Assembly (NCBI GenBank): GCA_963782045.1
Contig: CAWAIR010000015.1
Location: 1 to 64,000 of the forward strand
Origin: CAVSRC01 sp963782045
Lineage (GTDB): Bacteria; Pseudomonadota; Alphaproteobacteria; Rhizobiales; Kaistiaceae
Direction: 5' to 3'
Length of the DNA stretch: 64,000 nucleotides
Shown here: positions 16,977 to 25,292 of the stretch, in pieces
Layout of the letters: each line of letters starts with the position of its first letter
How positions within the stretch are numbered: the first letter of the stretch is position 1
Made by a program: the position numbers and the translations under genes
The notes under the pieces: generated by a model
Told to the model about the DNA's origin: nothing
Database searches by the model: none
Seen by the model: only the letters and a program-made list of their open reading frames with translations

Positions 16977-17795
16977 CGCGTCACATCCTCCCCTCGCCAA
17001 TCGCCGGCGAGATCAGTGTCCAGTTCGACCCTGCTCAACGGGGGCGGGTCGGTTTCCCCTTCCGTGCGCTCCGAATCGCCGGAAGCGGTTCAAAAGCAAT
17101 TCAGCGATCAAGCGTCCGAAAATTAATCGCGTTCCAATCTTGAAATCATTAAAGAACCAGAAAATGTGAAAACACCGGCCAATTGTACAAAGTATAGATG
17201 GCACATACAGAACAGAATTAGTGTAAGACTAACAACAAAGACAAAACCATTCCGCGGCGCGCCAACAGAGCGCGCGTTCTACATTTAAATGAAGCTAGCG
17301 GAATTGTTCGCGGCGGGCCTTTCCTCCGCAGGCCTCTTTTCGGTCAAGAACGAACATTAATTCGCTTGACAAACAATTGCTACCACTCGACCCTGTGCGT
17401 GTCAACCGCTCCTGCGGGGCCGATCACGGGGATCGACCGGTCGGCCGAAGCCGCCGCCGGGGCCTTGCGGAGTGCGTTCCCGGCCCGCCCGATGCGCGTG
17501 CAAACCCGCCCTGAAAGCGCGGGGACGACGGTTCGAGCAGGGCGGTGGAGAGCGCGATGATGCACGACCCGTCAGGCAGGTGGCGGACCATGGAGCGGCA
17601 AGTCATCAGGACGGCAGCGCAGAGGCCGCGAGCACGGGCGATCCATCAGCATGATCTCGGCCTTGTCGTCGTTCGGGCAGCGCCAAGCGCGGCCGGCAAC
17701 GGGGCTGCCGCCAAGCCAGCGGTTTCAGGATTTCCCCACGTCGCATCCGACAGATCGGGGCGTGGGGCAAAAACGAAAGGATCGGGAGGACTGAA
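16977..17795. other. Divergent regulatory region, A+T-rich in the middle
   Basis: No gene is supported in these ~800 bases between the divergent SorC regulator and dehydrogenase genes. About 17090-17390 is much richer in A+T than the window and is the most likely place for both promoters. It includes the 8-bp palindrome TTGTACAA at 17183-17190 and a TTGACA at 17366-17371 without a convincing -10. 17400-17790 is G+C-rich with no credible ribosome-binding site or conserved frame. Confidence 0.45.
17183..17190. promoter_or_regulatory. TTGTACAA palindrome, candidate SorC operator
   Basis: A perfect 8-bp palindrome lies in the A+T-rich part of the divergent region, about 200 bases from the regulator's start. 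Half-sites with TGNACA are seen at some SorC-family operators. The assignment is tentative because an 8-mer can occur by chance. Confidence 0.25.
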
Positions 17796-18551
17796 ATGAG
17801 TGGACGGTTGGCAGGAAAGCGCATCGTCGTGACAGGCGCGAGCGCGAATATCGGCCGCGAGGCTGTGCGCAGTTTTGTCGCGGAAGGCGCGCGGGTTGTG
17901 ATCGGCAGCCCGGAAGAAGAGGCCGACCGTCGCGTCGAGCAGGAATCAGGCGGTGCCGTCGCTGCCCGCTTCGTCGACGTGAGGAGCGAGCAAAGCGTGC
18001 GCGACTTCATCGCCAGTGCGGTGGAATGGCTGGGCGGCCTCGATGTCCTTGTTCAGAACGCCGGCATGCAGTTTTCCGGCCCGGTCACCGAGTTCGACGC
18101 CGACAAGTGGGATACGCTGTTCGCCGTTAATGCGCGCGGCCATTTCTTCGGGGCCAAGTATGCGGTGCCGCATCTGAGGAAGTCCGGCAAGGGGTCGATC
18201 ATCAACATGTCGTCCATCGCCGGCCGGCGCGGCGGACCAGGCATGACCGCCTATTCGGCGTCCAAGGGCGCCTCCATCGGCTTCAGCATCGCGCTGGCCA
18301 TGGAATTGGCCGAGGACAACATCCGCGTGAACGCGATCTGCCCTGGCTGGATCGACACGCCTTTCAACCAGCCGGCCATCGACGCCATGGGCGGGCGGGC
18401 GCGGCAGGAGGAAACCGTGCGGCAGATCGTTCCGCTCGGCCGCCAGGCCACGCCGGAAGAGATCGCGCCCCTGTTCGTTTATCTGGCGTCGGACGAATCG
18501 TCCTATGTGACCGCCCAGACGATCAGCATCGACGGCGGCATCTACACCTGA
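17796..18551 (+). CDS. Short-chain dehydrogenase/reductase (SDR)
   Basis: A 251-residue classical SDR, a cytosolic NAD(P)-dependent oxidoreductase. The cofactor-binding motif is TGASANIGR, the structural motif is VQNAG, and the catalytic residues are Ser in INMSSIAG and Tyr-x-x-x-Lys in YSASKGA. ICPGWIDTPF and ISIDGGIYT close the fold as usual. It diverges from the SorC regulator and probably oxidises or reduces an intermediate of the same sugar pathway. The start has a clear AGGA box a few bases upstream. Confidence 0.9.
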   Translation: MSGRLAGKRIVVTGASANIGREAVRSFVAEGARVVIGSPEEEADRRVEQESGGAVAARFVDVRSEQSVRDFIASAVEWLGGLDVLVQNAGMQFSGPVTEFDADKWDTLFAVNARGHFFGAKYAVPHLRKSGKGSIINMSSIAGRRGGPGMTAYSASKGASIGFSIALAMELAEDNIRVNAICPGWIDTPFNQPAIDAMGGRARQEETVRQIVPLGRQATPEEIAPLFVYLASDESSYVTAQTISIDGGIYT

Positions 18552-18856
18552 ACTGATCGCCGGTTGGGCGATCGTGCCGGATAAAATGCGGCGTCTCCGT
18601 GCGCAAATGGCGCCGGTGCGCGGCGCCTTGCCTTAAGCCCTTGAAATCGCCTCCTTCGGCCAGCCCGCCCCTGCGCACCACGCGCAAACCCGGCCATTGA
18701 AATCCAACGCCTTATTGCCGCTAATCTCCCGCGTTCTGCGACGGCGCTGCGGGGAAGTGCCCTTTTCGTTCGGCACTGGCAGAGGAACGCCGGGCGCGCC
18801 CGCAAGCCGCTCGCTCGGGCATGCGCCACGGCATCGGTGCGAAGGAAGGTGATGGC
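18552..18856. other. Gene-free spacer before the creatininase-family gene
   Basis: No gene is supported in these 305 bases. Forward and reverse open frames exist only because of high G+C content and show no recognisable domain. I see no T-tailed terminator after the dehydrogenase. Confidence 0.4.
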
Positions 18857-19559
18857 ATGAGAATCGCGGAGATGAACTGGCAGCAGGTCGAGGCCTATCT
18901 CAAGAAGGACGATCGCGCGGTCCTTCCATTGGGCAGCACCGAACAGCACGCGCATCTGTCGCTTGCGGTCGAACTCGATCCTTTCGGAACGTGTGGCCGT
19001 GGAGGCGGCGGAGCCGTTGGGCATCCCGGTGTTTCCCGTCGTCGCCTATGGCGTCACGCCGTCCTTCCGGGCCTATCCCGGCACCATCAGCCTGCGTCTC
19101 GAAACCCATCTCGCGCTCGTCGGCGACATCCTCGATCGCCTCGGGGAGCAGGGCTTCAGGAGGGTCGTGATCGTCAACGGCCATGGCGGCAATCTGCCGG
19201 CCGGCAACCTGGCGGCGGAATGGATGGCGGACAATCCCGGCGTCGCCGTCAAGTTCCACAACTGGTGGAACGCGCCGGAGACCCTGGCCAAGGTGCAGTC
19301 GATCGATCCCGTCGCATCCCATGCATCGTGGATGGAAAACTTCCCGTGGACGCGGCTCGCGGGCGTCGTCCAGCCGGACCAACAGAAGCCGATGGTTGAT
19401 TTCGCGCGCATGCGGGTGATGGACCCGGCGGGCGTCAAACGCTATCTCGGCGACGGCAATTTCGGCGGCCGTTACGAGCGTGCGGACGCGGACATGCTGG
19501 CGATCTGGGAGGTCGCCGTCGCCGAGACGCGCGCGTTGATGGAGGGGCCGTGGTCTTGA
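18857..19559 (+). CDS. Creatininase-family amidohydrolase, one frameshift
   Basis: Family members are metal-dependent amide or lactone hydrolases (creatinine amidohydrolase, formamide hydrolases in cofactor pathways). The first part reads MNWQQVEAYLKKDDRAVLPL then GSTEQHAHLSLAV with the metal-binding Glu and His. The reading then moves one frame to SILSERVAVEAAEP and continues to GHGGN and the stop. One A too many in GAAC at 18971-18974 explains the shift; removing it gives a seamless protein of 233 residues. The gene follows the dehydrogenase and overlaps the next gene. It may act on a lactone or amide of the same pathway. The frameshift may be a base-call error. Confidence 0.8.
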
Positions 19560-19996
19560 CCGCCGACCTCATCGCCCGCCTGCGCGCCCTCGATCCCCGC
19601 GGCCGCGATTGCCGCTCCCGCCGGCGCGACCGGGGACGCCTGCCTCGCCGAATGGCGGGCCTCGGGCACCGCCTTCGTCGCCCGCGATCCCGGCATGGAG
19701 CGTCAGTACTGGCGGGCGGTGCGCGAGCTCTTCTCCTGCATCAGGCCGACCGGCGATCGCGGCGCGATCCTCAACGAAGGCGGCATCTATTTCGGCTGCT
19801 GGCTGGAAAGCCGGGATTTCCTCGCCCGCATGTACCAGGCGATGGCCGCCTACGACGGCTGGATCACCGGGCATCGCGACACGCGCGCCACAAGGTCGGC
19901 GAAGAAGCCACACTGGGAATCAAGCCCGCCGAGGCGCATTATTTCGGGCCGGACGGGCTGCGCCTGCCCTTTTTCGACGGCGCCTCCGCCGCATAG
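19550..19996 (+). CDS. Unrecognised ~147-residue protein, two frameshifts
   Basis: I do not recognise this protein. Stitching frames gives VLTADLIARLRALDPR, then DACLAEWRASGTAFVARDPG, ILNEGGIYFGCWLESRDFLA, and finally HKVGEEATLGIKPAEAHYFG with the end DGLRLPFFDGASAA. The joins need one G fewer near 19604 and a two-base loss (or one-base gain) in the CGCGCG tract near 19887. The regular amphipathic composition and frame continuity suggest a real gene. It starts on a GTG overlapping the end of the creatininase-family gene by ten bases and ends 19 bases before the beta-xylosidase start, so all three are probably one operon. No signal peptide or membrane segment is visible. Confidence 0.5.
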   Translation: MVLTADLIARLRALDPRGRDCRSRRRDRGRLPRRMAGLGHRLRRPRSRHGASVLAGGARALLLHQADRRSRRDPQRRRHLFRLLAGKPGFPRPHVPGDGRLRRLDHRASRHARHKVGEEATLGIKPAEAHYFGPDGLRLPFFDGASAA

Positions 19997-20015
19997 CACC
20001 AACGGACATTTTCAA

Positions 20016-21620
20016 ATGGGCACGATCACCAATCCCATCCTGCCGGGCTTCAACCCCGATCCCTCGATCTGCCGTGTCGGCGACGACTACTACATCGCGA
20101 CCTCGACCTTCGAGTGGTATCCGGGCGTCCAGATCCATCATTCGACCGATCTCGCCAACTGGACGCTGGTCACCCGGCCGCTCAGCCGCAGGAGCCAGCT
20201 CGACATGCGCGGCGAGCCGGATTCGTCGGGCATCTGGGCGCCGTGTCTGACCCATGCCGACGGGCTGTTCTGGCTCATCTACACCGACATGAAGCGGCAC
20301 CAGGGCTCGTTCAAGGACGGCCACAACTACCTCGTCACCGCGCCGGTGATCGAGGGCCCGTGGTCCGATCCGGTCTTCCTCAATTCGTCGGGCTTCGATG
20401 CCTCGCTGTTCCACGACGACGACGGGCGCAAATGGCTGGTGCAGATGCTGTGGGATCATCGCGCCCGCCCGAACCTGTTCTCCGGCATCGGTCTGCGCCA
20501 ATATGATCCGGTCGCCAGGAAGCTCGTCGGCAAGATGCGCAATGTCTTCAAGGGCACCGAGCTGAAGCTGACCGAAGGCCCGCACCTCTACAAGCGCGGC
20601 GGCTGGTATTACCTGCTGACCGCGGAAGGCGGCACCGGTTTCGACCACGCCGTCACCTTCGCCCGCTCGCGCGATATCGCCGGTCCCTACGAGCTGCATC
20701 CTGACAAGCACATCCTCACCGCCAAGGACCATCCGCGCCATCCGATCCAGCGCGCCGGCCATGGCGACCTCGTCGACACGGCGGACGGACGCACCTATCT
20801 CGTCCATCTCATGGGCCGGCCGGTGACCCAGAAGCACCGCTCGATCCTTGGGCGCGAGACGTCCATCCAGCAGTGCGAATGGCGCGACGACGGCTGGGTC
20901 TATGTCATCAACGGCCCGCTGCCTTCGGTCGAAACCGAGGTCCCCGGCACGCCGCGGCCGCAGCCGCGGAAGGTCACCTACGATTTCGCCTCTCCCGCTC
21001 TCCCCATCGACTTCCAGTGGCTGAGGACGCCGGAGCCGGCGCGCATCTTTTCGCTCACCGACAAGCCCGGCTGCCTGCGCCTCTTCGGCCGCGAGCCCAT
21101 CGGCGCCTGGTTCGAGCAGGCGCTGGTCGCCCGCCGCCAGACGAGCTTCGCCTATCGCGCCGAGACCGAGGTCGATTTCGCCCCCGAGGACGAGCGCCAG
21201 TTCGCCGGGCTCACCGCCTATTACGGCCGCCACGCGCTCTACTATCTGGCGCTGACCGCCGACAGCGATGGCAGCCGCGAGCTGCTGATCATGGCCTCGC
21301 CCGCCGACCACCCTCTCGGCATGCTCCACTATCCGGTGGCGCCGGTGAAGATCACGCCGACCGGCAAGGTCCGCATGGCGGTCGAGGTGAAGGATTTCCG
21401 CCTGCGCTTCTCCTATGCGCTTGCCGGCGCCGAGGGCTGGACGGCGATCGGGCCGGATTTCGATGCCTCGGTTCTCTCCGACGAGGCGAGCCTTGACGTG
21501 CGCGGCGGTTGCTTCACCGGCGCCTTCGTCGGCATGGCCGCTTCCGACCTCAACGACGGCGGCAAGCCGGCGGATTTCAGCTTCTTCTCCTACGAGGCGC
21601 TGCCCGGCGATCAGGATTGA
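20016..21620 (+). CDS. xynB: Glycoside hydrolase family 43 beta-xylosidase
   Basis: A 534-residue cytoplasmic exo-xylosidase/arabinofuranosidase-type enzyme that releases xylose from xylo-oligosaccharides. The N-terminal five-bladed propeller begins ITNPILPGFNPDPSICRVGD, where the first Asp is the general base. GFDASLFHDDDGR holds the pKa-modulating Asp and LTEGPHLYK the acid Glu. From about residue 320 a beta-sandwich domain follows (DFQWLRTPEP, then RRQTSFAYRAETEVDF and FFSYEAL), as in GH43 subfamily 11 xylosidases. There is no signal peptide, so substrates must be imported. It converges with rhaK, leaving only ten bases between the stops. Fully intact. Confidence 0.93.
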   Translation: MGTITNPILPGFNPDPSICRVGDDYYIATSTFEWYPGVQIHHSTDLANWTLVTRPLSRRSQLDMRGEPDSSGIWAPCLTHADGLFWLIYTDMKRHQGSFKDGHNYLVTAPVIEGPWSDPVFLNSSGFDASLFHDDDGRKWLVQMLWDHRARPNLFSGIGLRQYDPVARKLVGKMRNVFKGTELKLTEGPHLYKRGGWYYLLTAEGGTGFDHAVTFARSRDIAGPYELHPDKHILTAKDHPRHPIQRAGHGDLVDTADGRTYLVHLMGRPVTQKHRSILGRETSIQQCEWRDDGWVYVINGPLPSVETEVPGTPRPQPRKVTYDFASPALPIDFQWLRTPEPARIFSLTDKPGCLRLFGREPIGAWFEQALVARRQTSFAYRAETEVDFAPEDERQFAGLTAYYGRHALYYLALTADSDGSRELLIMASPADHPLGMLHYPVAPVKITPTGKVRMAVEVKDFRLRFSYALAGAEGWTAIGPDFDASVLSDEASLDVRGGCFTGAFVGMAASDLNDGGKPADFSFFSYEALPGDQD

Positions 21621-21630
21621 GCTGCGGCGC

Positions 21631-23001
21631 TCACGGTGAAGCCAGCCGCCGCCAGGTTTCGGCGTAGGAGGTGAGTTCGATGGCGAGCCGGGCGACCGGC
21701 GCGTCGTGCCTGGGCTTCGACGCGGCATCGGGGCCTTTGGCGAGCAGCGCCGCGCCTTCGACGGTGCCGGTCGCATCGGCCTCGGCCAGGATCGGCCGCG
21801 GCACCCGCTGTGCCAGCGCGGCGAGGAACAGCCGGTTGCGGGCGAACGGGCCCTCGACGATCACCGGACCGTCGGCGCCGGCCAGCGACAGGCAGGCCTC
21901 GGTGACCATCACCGCGTAGAGACTGGCGGCGGCGACGCGTTCGCCGGCGGAAAGCCCGGACGCATCGACCGTCCAGCGTCCGTCCGCCTTGCCGAACGGG
22001 CCGGTGCCGGGCGCGAAGGTCGGCAACGCCATGATCTTGTCGGCGACGACGTGCGACACCTCCCCGTCCTCCGGTTCGGCCGCGCTGTCGCCGCTGAGGA
22101 TGGCGAATTCTCGTCCGGCCATGAAGCGGGTGGAGGGCACCGGGCGGCCGAAGCCATCGACGTTGGCCAGGCAGTCGCGCGCCGGGTCGAGGCGCTCGAT
22201 GCTGCCGCCCGGTGCCAGCACGATGGTCCACGTGCCGGTGGAGAGCACCGCGAATGGCGCCCGCCGGCTGAGCACATGAGGCAGCAGGCTGGCATTGCTG
22301 TCGTGGATGCCGGCGACGACGCGCGCGGTCGGGGCGATACCGGTCCGCTCGGCAATCTCGGGCGCAAGCGTGCCGACCGTGTCCCACGCCCTGACGATCG
22401 GCGGGAACAGCCGGTCCCAGCCTTCGTTGATCGCGAGGCGCGAGAAGGTCCCGGCGCGCGGCGCCCACAGGTCGGTGTGGCAGCCGAGGGAGGTCACCTC
22501 GGAAGCCTTGCGGCCGGTCAGCCGCCACACCCAGTATTGTGGGTAGGGCAGGATGGCGTCCGTCTCGGCGAAGCGGTCGGGGAACTTGCGGCTCAGCCAG
22601 AAGAGCTGGCGGCCGGCATTGAGCCCGTTGGGAAGATCCGGCGACAGCGTCTCGCGAAAATCGCCGCGCGCTTTGCCGTAGTCCGCCCGCACGTCCTCCG
22701 GCCCGTCATGCTCGTAGTCGAGGACCGGCAGCGCCAGCGCTTTGCCGGCGATGAGCACGAAGCAGGCGCCGTGGGTGGTGACCGAGATGGTTGCGATCTC
22801 GGCGTCCCGCGCGAACAGGGTGAGCCCCTCGACGATCCACGCCCACAGCGCGTCGACGTCGAAGTGCGGGTAGGGGCCGTCGGTGAGCACCGTGTTGGCG
22901 GTGGTGCGCACCGCCTCGACCGCGCCCGTGTCCGGCTCGACCAGCGCCAGCTTGGCGCTGGACTTGCCGATGTCGATGACAACGATGCCGGGCACGCCCA
23001 T
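21631..23001 (-). CDS. rhaK: L-rhamnulose kinase (rhizobial RhaK, FGGY family)
   Basis: A 456-residue FGGY sugar kinase. VIDIGKSSAKLALVE is the first phosphate-binding motif, VTTHGACFVL follows, GIHDSNASLLPHVL carries the catalytic-Asp region, and VLSTGTWTIVLAPGG is the adenosine-binding segment. In Rhizobium leguminosarum RhaK phosphorylates the rhamnose intermediate and is also needed for transporter activity. Here it is the last gene of rhaRSTPQUK, six bases after rhaU. Start and length are normal. It ends head-to-head with the xylosidase gene. Confidence 0.9.
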   Translation of the reverse strand: MGVPGIVVIDIGKSSAKLALVEPDTGAVEAVRTTANTVLTDGPYPHFDVDALWAWIVEGLTLFARDAEIATISVTTHGACFVLIAGKALALPVLDYEHDGPEDVRADYGKARGDFRETLSPDLPNGLNAGRQLFWLSRKFPDRFAETDAILPYPQYWVWRLTGRKASEVTSLGCHTDLWAPRAGTFSRLAINEGWDRLFPPIVRAWDTVGTLAPEIAERTGIAPTARVVAGIHDSNASLLPHVLSRRAPFAVLSTGTWTIVLAPGGSIERLDPARDCLANVDGFGRPVPSTRFMAGREFAILSGDSAAEPEDGEVSHVVADKIMALPTFAPGTGPFGKADGRWTVDASGLSAGERVAAASLYAVMVTEACLSLAGADGPVIVEGPFARNRLFLAALAQRVPRPILAEADATGTVEGAALLAKGPDAASKPRHDAPVARLAIELTSYAETWRRLASP

Positions 23002-23007
23002 CGCCCG

Positions 23008-23322
23008 TCATTCCATGTGGAAGACGGTCGCAAGCGGTACGGAGATCGGCTCGTTGTCCGGCTTCGTTTCCATGATGTCGGCCATGTGGGCCCACCAGCG
23101 CTGCATGACCGGATGGGCGGGGAGATCGTCCATGCCGTGGTCGTCGGTGCGCCACAGCACGCCGAACAGGGTGTTGGTCTCGCGGTCGAGATGGATCGAG
23201 TAGTCGGAAACGCCGGCCTCCCTGAGCAGCGCGACCAGCTCGGGCCAGATGGTGTCGTGCCGGCGCTTGTACTCGGCCTCCATGCCCGGATTGAGCTTCA
23301 TCTTGAAGGCGTATTTCTGCAT
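23008..23322 (-). CDS. rhaU: L-rhamnose mutarotase
   Basis: A 104-residue RhaM/RhaU protein that interconverts alpha- and beta-L-rhamnose. KMKLNPGMEAEYKRRHDTIW contains the conserved active-site His, and YSIHLDRETNTLFGVLWR and MQRWWAHMADIM are diagnostic. It starts on the ATG that shares its A with the rhaQ stop codon, so it is translationally coupled to the permease. Confidence 0.95.
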   Translation of the reverse strand: MQKYAFKMKLNPGMEAEYKRRHDTIWPELVALLREAGVSDYSIHLDRETNTLFGVLWRTDDHGMDDLPAHPVMQRWWAHMADIMETKPDNEPISVPLATVFHME

Positions 23323-24326
23323 CAGGCGTTCCTCCAGCGGCGGGCGATCTTGCCGGCGACGATCGGCAGCGCGATCGCCCCGATGAGCAGCGAGCCGATG
23401 AAGATCGATTGCACGATGCCCGGCACGTTGAGCAGGCCGAAGCCGAAGGTGACCAGCCCCATGACGAAAGCGGCGATGAATACGCCGGGGATGGTGCCCG
23501 AGCCGCCGAGGATGTTGACCCCGCCGAGCACCACCATGGTGATGATTTCCAACTCCCAGCCGGTGGCGATGGTCGGCCGTGTCGAGGAGATGCGCGAGGT
23601 GAGCAGGATCGAGGCGACGCCGCTCATGGCGCCGGTCAGCACGAACAGCAGGAGGCGGATGCGGCCGACGCGCACGCCCGAGAACAGCGCCGCCACCGGA
23701 TTGTTGCCGACGGCGTAGACGCGCCGGCCGAACGACGTGAAGTGCAGCGCCACGCCGAAGATGACGGCAAAGACCAGGAACAGGACGAACTCGAAGGAGA
23801 TCACCCAGAAGACGTAGCCCTGGCCGAAATAGGCGAAATCCGCCGGATAATGGCGATAGACTTGGTCGCCGAGGATGACGTAGGCGATGCCGCGGAAGAG
23901 GCTCATCGTGCCGATGGTCACCACGATCGAGGGGATGCGGAAGAAGGTGACGACGAAGCCGTTGAAGGCGCCGGCGAGGATGCCCACCGCGATGCCGATG
24001 AGCATGAGCAGCGGCGATCCGGCGCCGGCGGTGGCGGCCGCGCCCATGGCGGTCGACGACAGGGCGATGATCGAGGCGACCGACAGGTCGATCTCGCCGG
24101 CGATGATCAGGAGCGCCATGGCGAAGGCGATGATCGCCTTTTCGGTGAAATTGAACGTCGCGTCGGAGAGATTGTAGGGATTGAGGAAATAGGGCGAAGC
24201 GGTCGCGTTGAAGACGAAGATCGCGGCGGCGACGGCGAACAGGATCACCTCCCACCGCGTCCACCAGCGATAGCCGCCGGCCGGCCGGTCGGGAATGCCG
24301 TGCGAGGTGATGGTCTCGCTGCTCAT
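23322..24326 (-). CDS. rhaQ: L-rhamnose ABC transporter permease RhaQ
   Basis: A 334-residue inner-membrane permease of the RbsC family. After a short cytoplasmic N terminus the hydrophobic helices include IIAGEIDLSVASIIALSS. The coupling loop is TSFGRRVYAVGNNPVAALFS and the late motif is MVVLGGVNILGGSGTIPG. Its ATG overlaps the stop of rhaP (ATGA). With RhaP it forms the channel fed by RhaS and driven by RhaT. Confidence 0.93.
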   Translation of the reverse strand: MSSETITSHGIPDRPAGGYRWWTRWEVILFAVAAAIFVFNATASPYFLNPYNLSDATFNFTEKAIIAFAMALLIIAGEIDLSVASIIALSSTAMGAAATAGAGSPLLMLIGIAVGILAGAFNGFVVTFFRIPSIVVTIGTMSLFRGIAYVILGDQVYRHYPADFAYFGQGYVFWVISFEFVLFLVFAVIFGVALHFTSFGRRVYAVGNNPVAALFSGVRVGRIRLLLFVLTGAMSGVASILLTSRISSTRPTIATGWELEIITMVVLGGVNILGGSGTIPGVFIAAFVMGLVTFGFGLLNVPGIVQSIFIGSLLIGAIALPIVAGKIARRWRNA

Positions 24327-25291
24327 GCCGCCGCCGCCTCCTTGAGGATCAGCCGTCCGCTCTGCCGCTCGCGGCCCGAATTGATGATGACCGCGCCGAG
24401 GATGGCGGCGCCGGAGATCGCCAGTTGCCAGAACGGTGAGACGTGGATCACCGGCAGCGCCTCGCTGACCACGCCGAAGAACAGCGCGCCGAGCACGGCG
24501 CCGGGTACGGTGCCGACGCCGCCGGCGATCGAGATGCCGCCGATGACGCACGAGGCGATGACCTGCAGCTCGAAGCCGCCGGCGATGTCGACATAGGCGA
24601 TGGTGAAGCGCGACGCCCACAGGTAGCCGCAGAAGCCGGCGATGGTGCCGGAGATGCAGAAGGCGATGAACTGGGTCATGCCGACGTTGATGCCGGCATA
24701 GACGGCGGCGACCGGATTGCCGCCGACGGCATAGAAGGCGCGGCCGGTGCGCGTCACCCGCATGAAGAAAAGGAAGACGATCACCACGGCGATCGCGAAC
24801 CAGGACATCAGCGGCAGGCCGAGGACCTCGGTGCGCGGTGCGGCGATGAAGGCGGCGCTCATCTGCCGGCCGACGATCGAGGTGCCGCCGGAGGCGATGA
24901 AGGCGAGGCCGCGATAGATGGACAGCGTGCCGAGCGTGACGACGATCGGCGGAATGCCGACCAGCCACACCATGGCGCCGTTGAAGGCGCCGAGTTCCAG
25001 GCCGATGCCGGCGGCAAGCAGCATGAGCAGCGGGATCGGCATCTCCGGGTGGGCGGCGTTGACCAGCGCCACCAGCACGCCGGTGAGCGCGATGTTGGCG
25101 CCGACCGACAGGTCGATGCACTTGGTCAGGATGACGGTCATCTGGCCGAGCACGCACATGATCAGGATGGCGGTGTCGTTGAACAGGCCGGCCAGGCTCG
25201 ACGGCTTGACGAAGTTCGGCGTGATCAAGCCGATGCCGGCGATCATCACCATGACGATGACAGCAAGCAGGATGTCGCGGCCGATGCGCAT
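24323..25291 (-). CDS. rhaP: L-rhamnose ABC transporter permease RhaP
   Basis: A 322-residue membrane protein of the same permease family. KCIDLSVGANIALTG, RTGRAFYAVGGNPVAAVYAG and CVIGGISIAGGVGTVPGA are the family landmarks. The chosen ATG is one base after the RhaT stop and starts directly with the first membrane helix. A longer frame upstream lies inside rhaT. It overlaps rhaQ by four bases. Confidence 0.93.
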   Translation of the reverse strand: MRIGRDILLAVIVMVMIAGIGLITPNFVKPSSLAGLFNDTAILIMCVLGQMTVILTKCIDLSVGANIALTGVLVALVNAAHPEMPIPLLMLLAAGIGLELGAFNGAMVWLVGIPPIVVTLGTLSIYRGLAFIASGGTSIVGRQMSAAFIAAPRTEVLGLPLMSWFAIAVVIVFLFFMRVTRTGRAFYAVGGNPVAAVYAGINVGMTQFIAFCISGTIAGFCGYLWASRFTIAYVDIAGGFELQVIASCVIGGISIAGGVGTVPGAVLGALFFGVVSEALPVIHVSPFWQLAISGAAILGAVIINSGRERQSGRLILKEAAAA

Positions 25292-25292
25292 G

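Noticed and set aside
17366..17371. TTGACA as promoter of the short-chain dehydrogenase
   Set aside because: No acceptable -10 hexamer at 16-19 bases, and the start codon is over 400 bases away.
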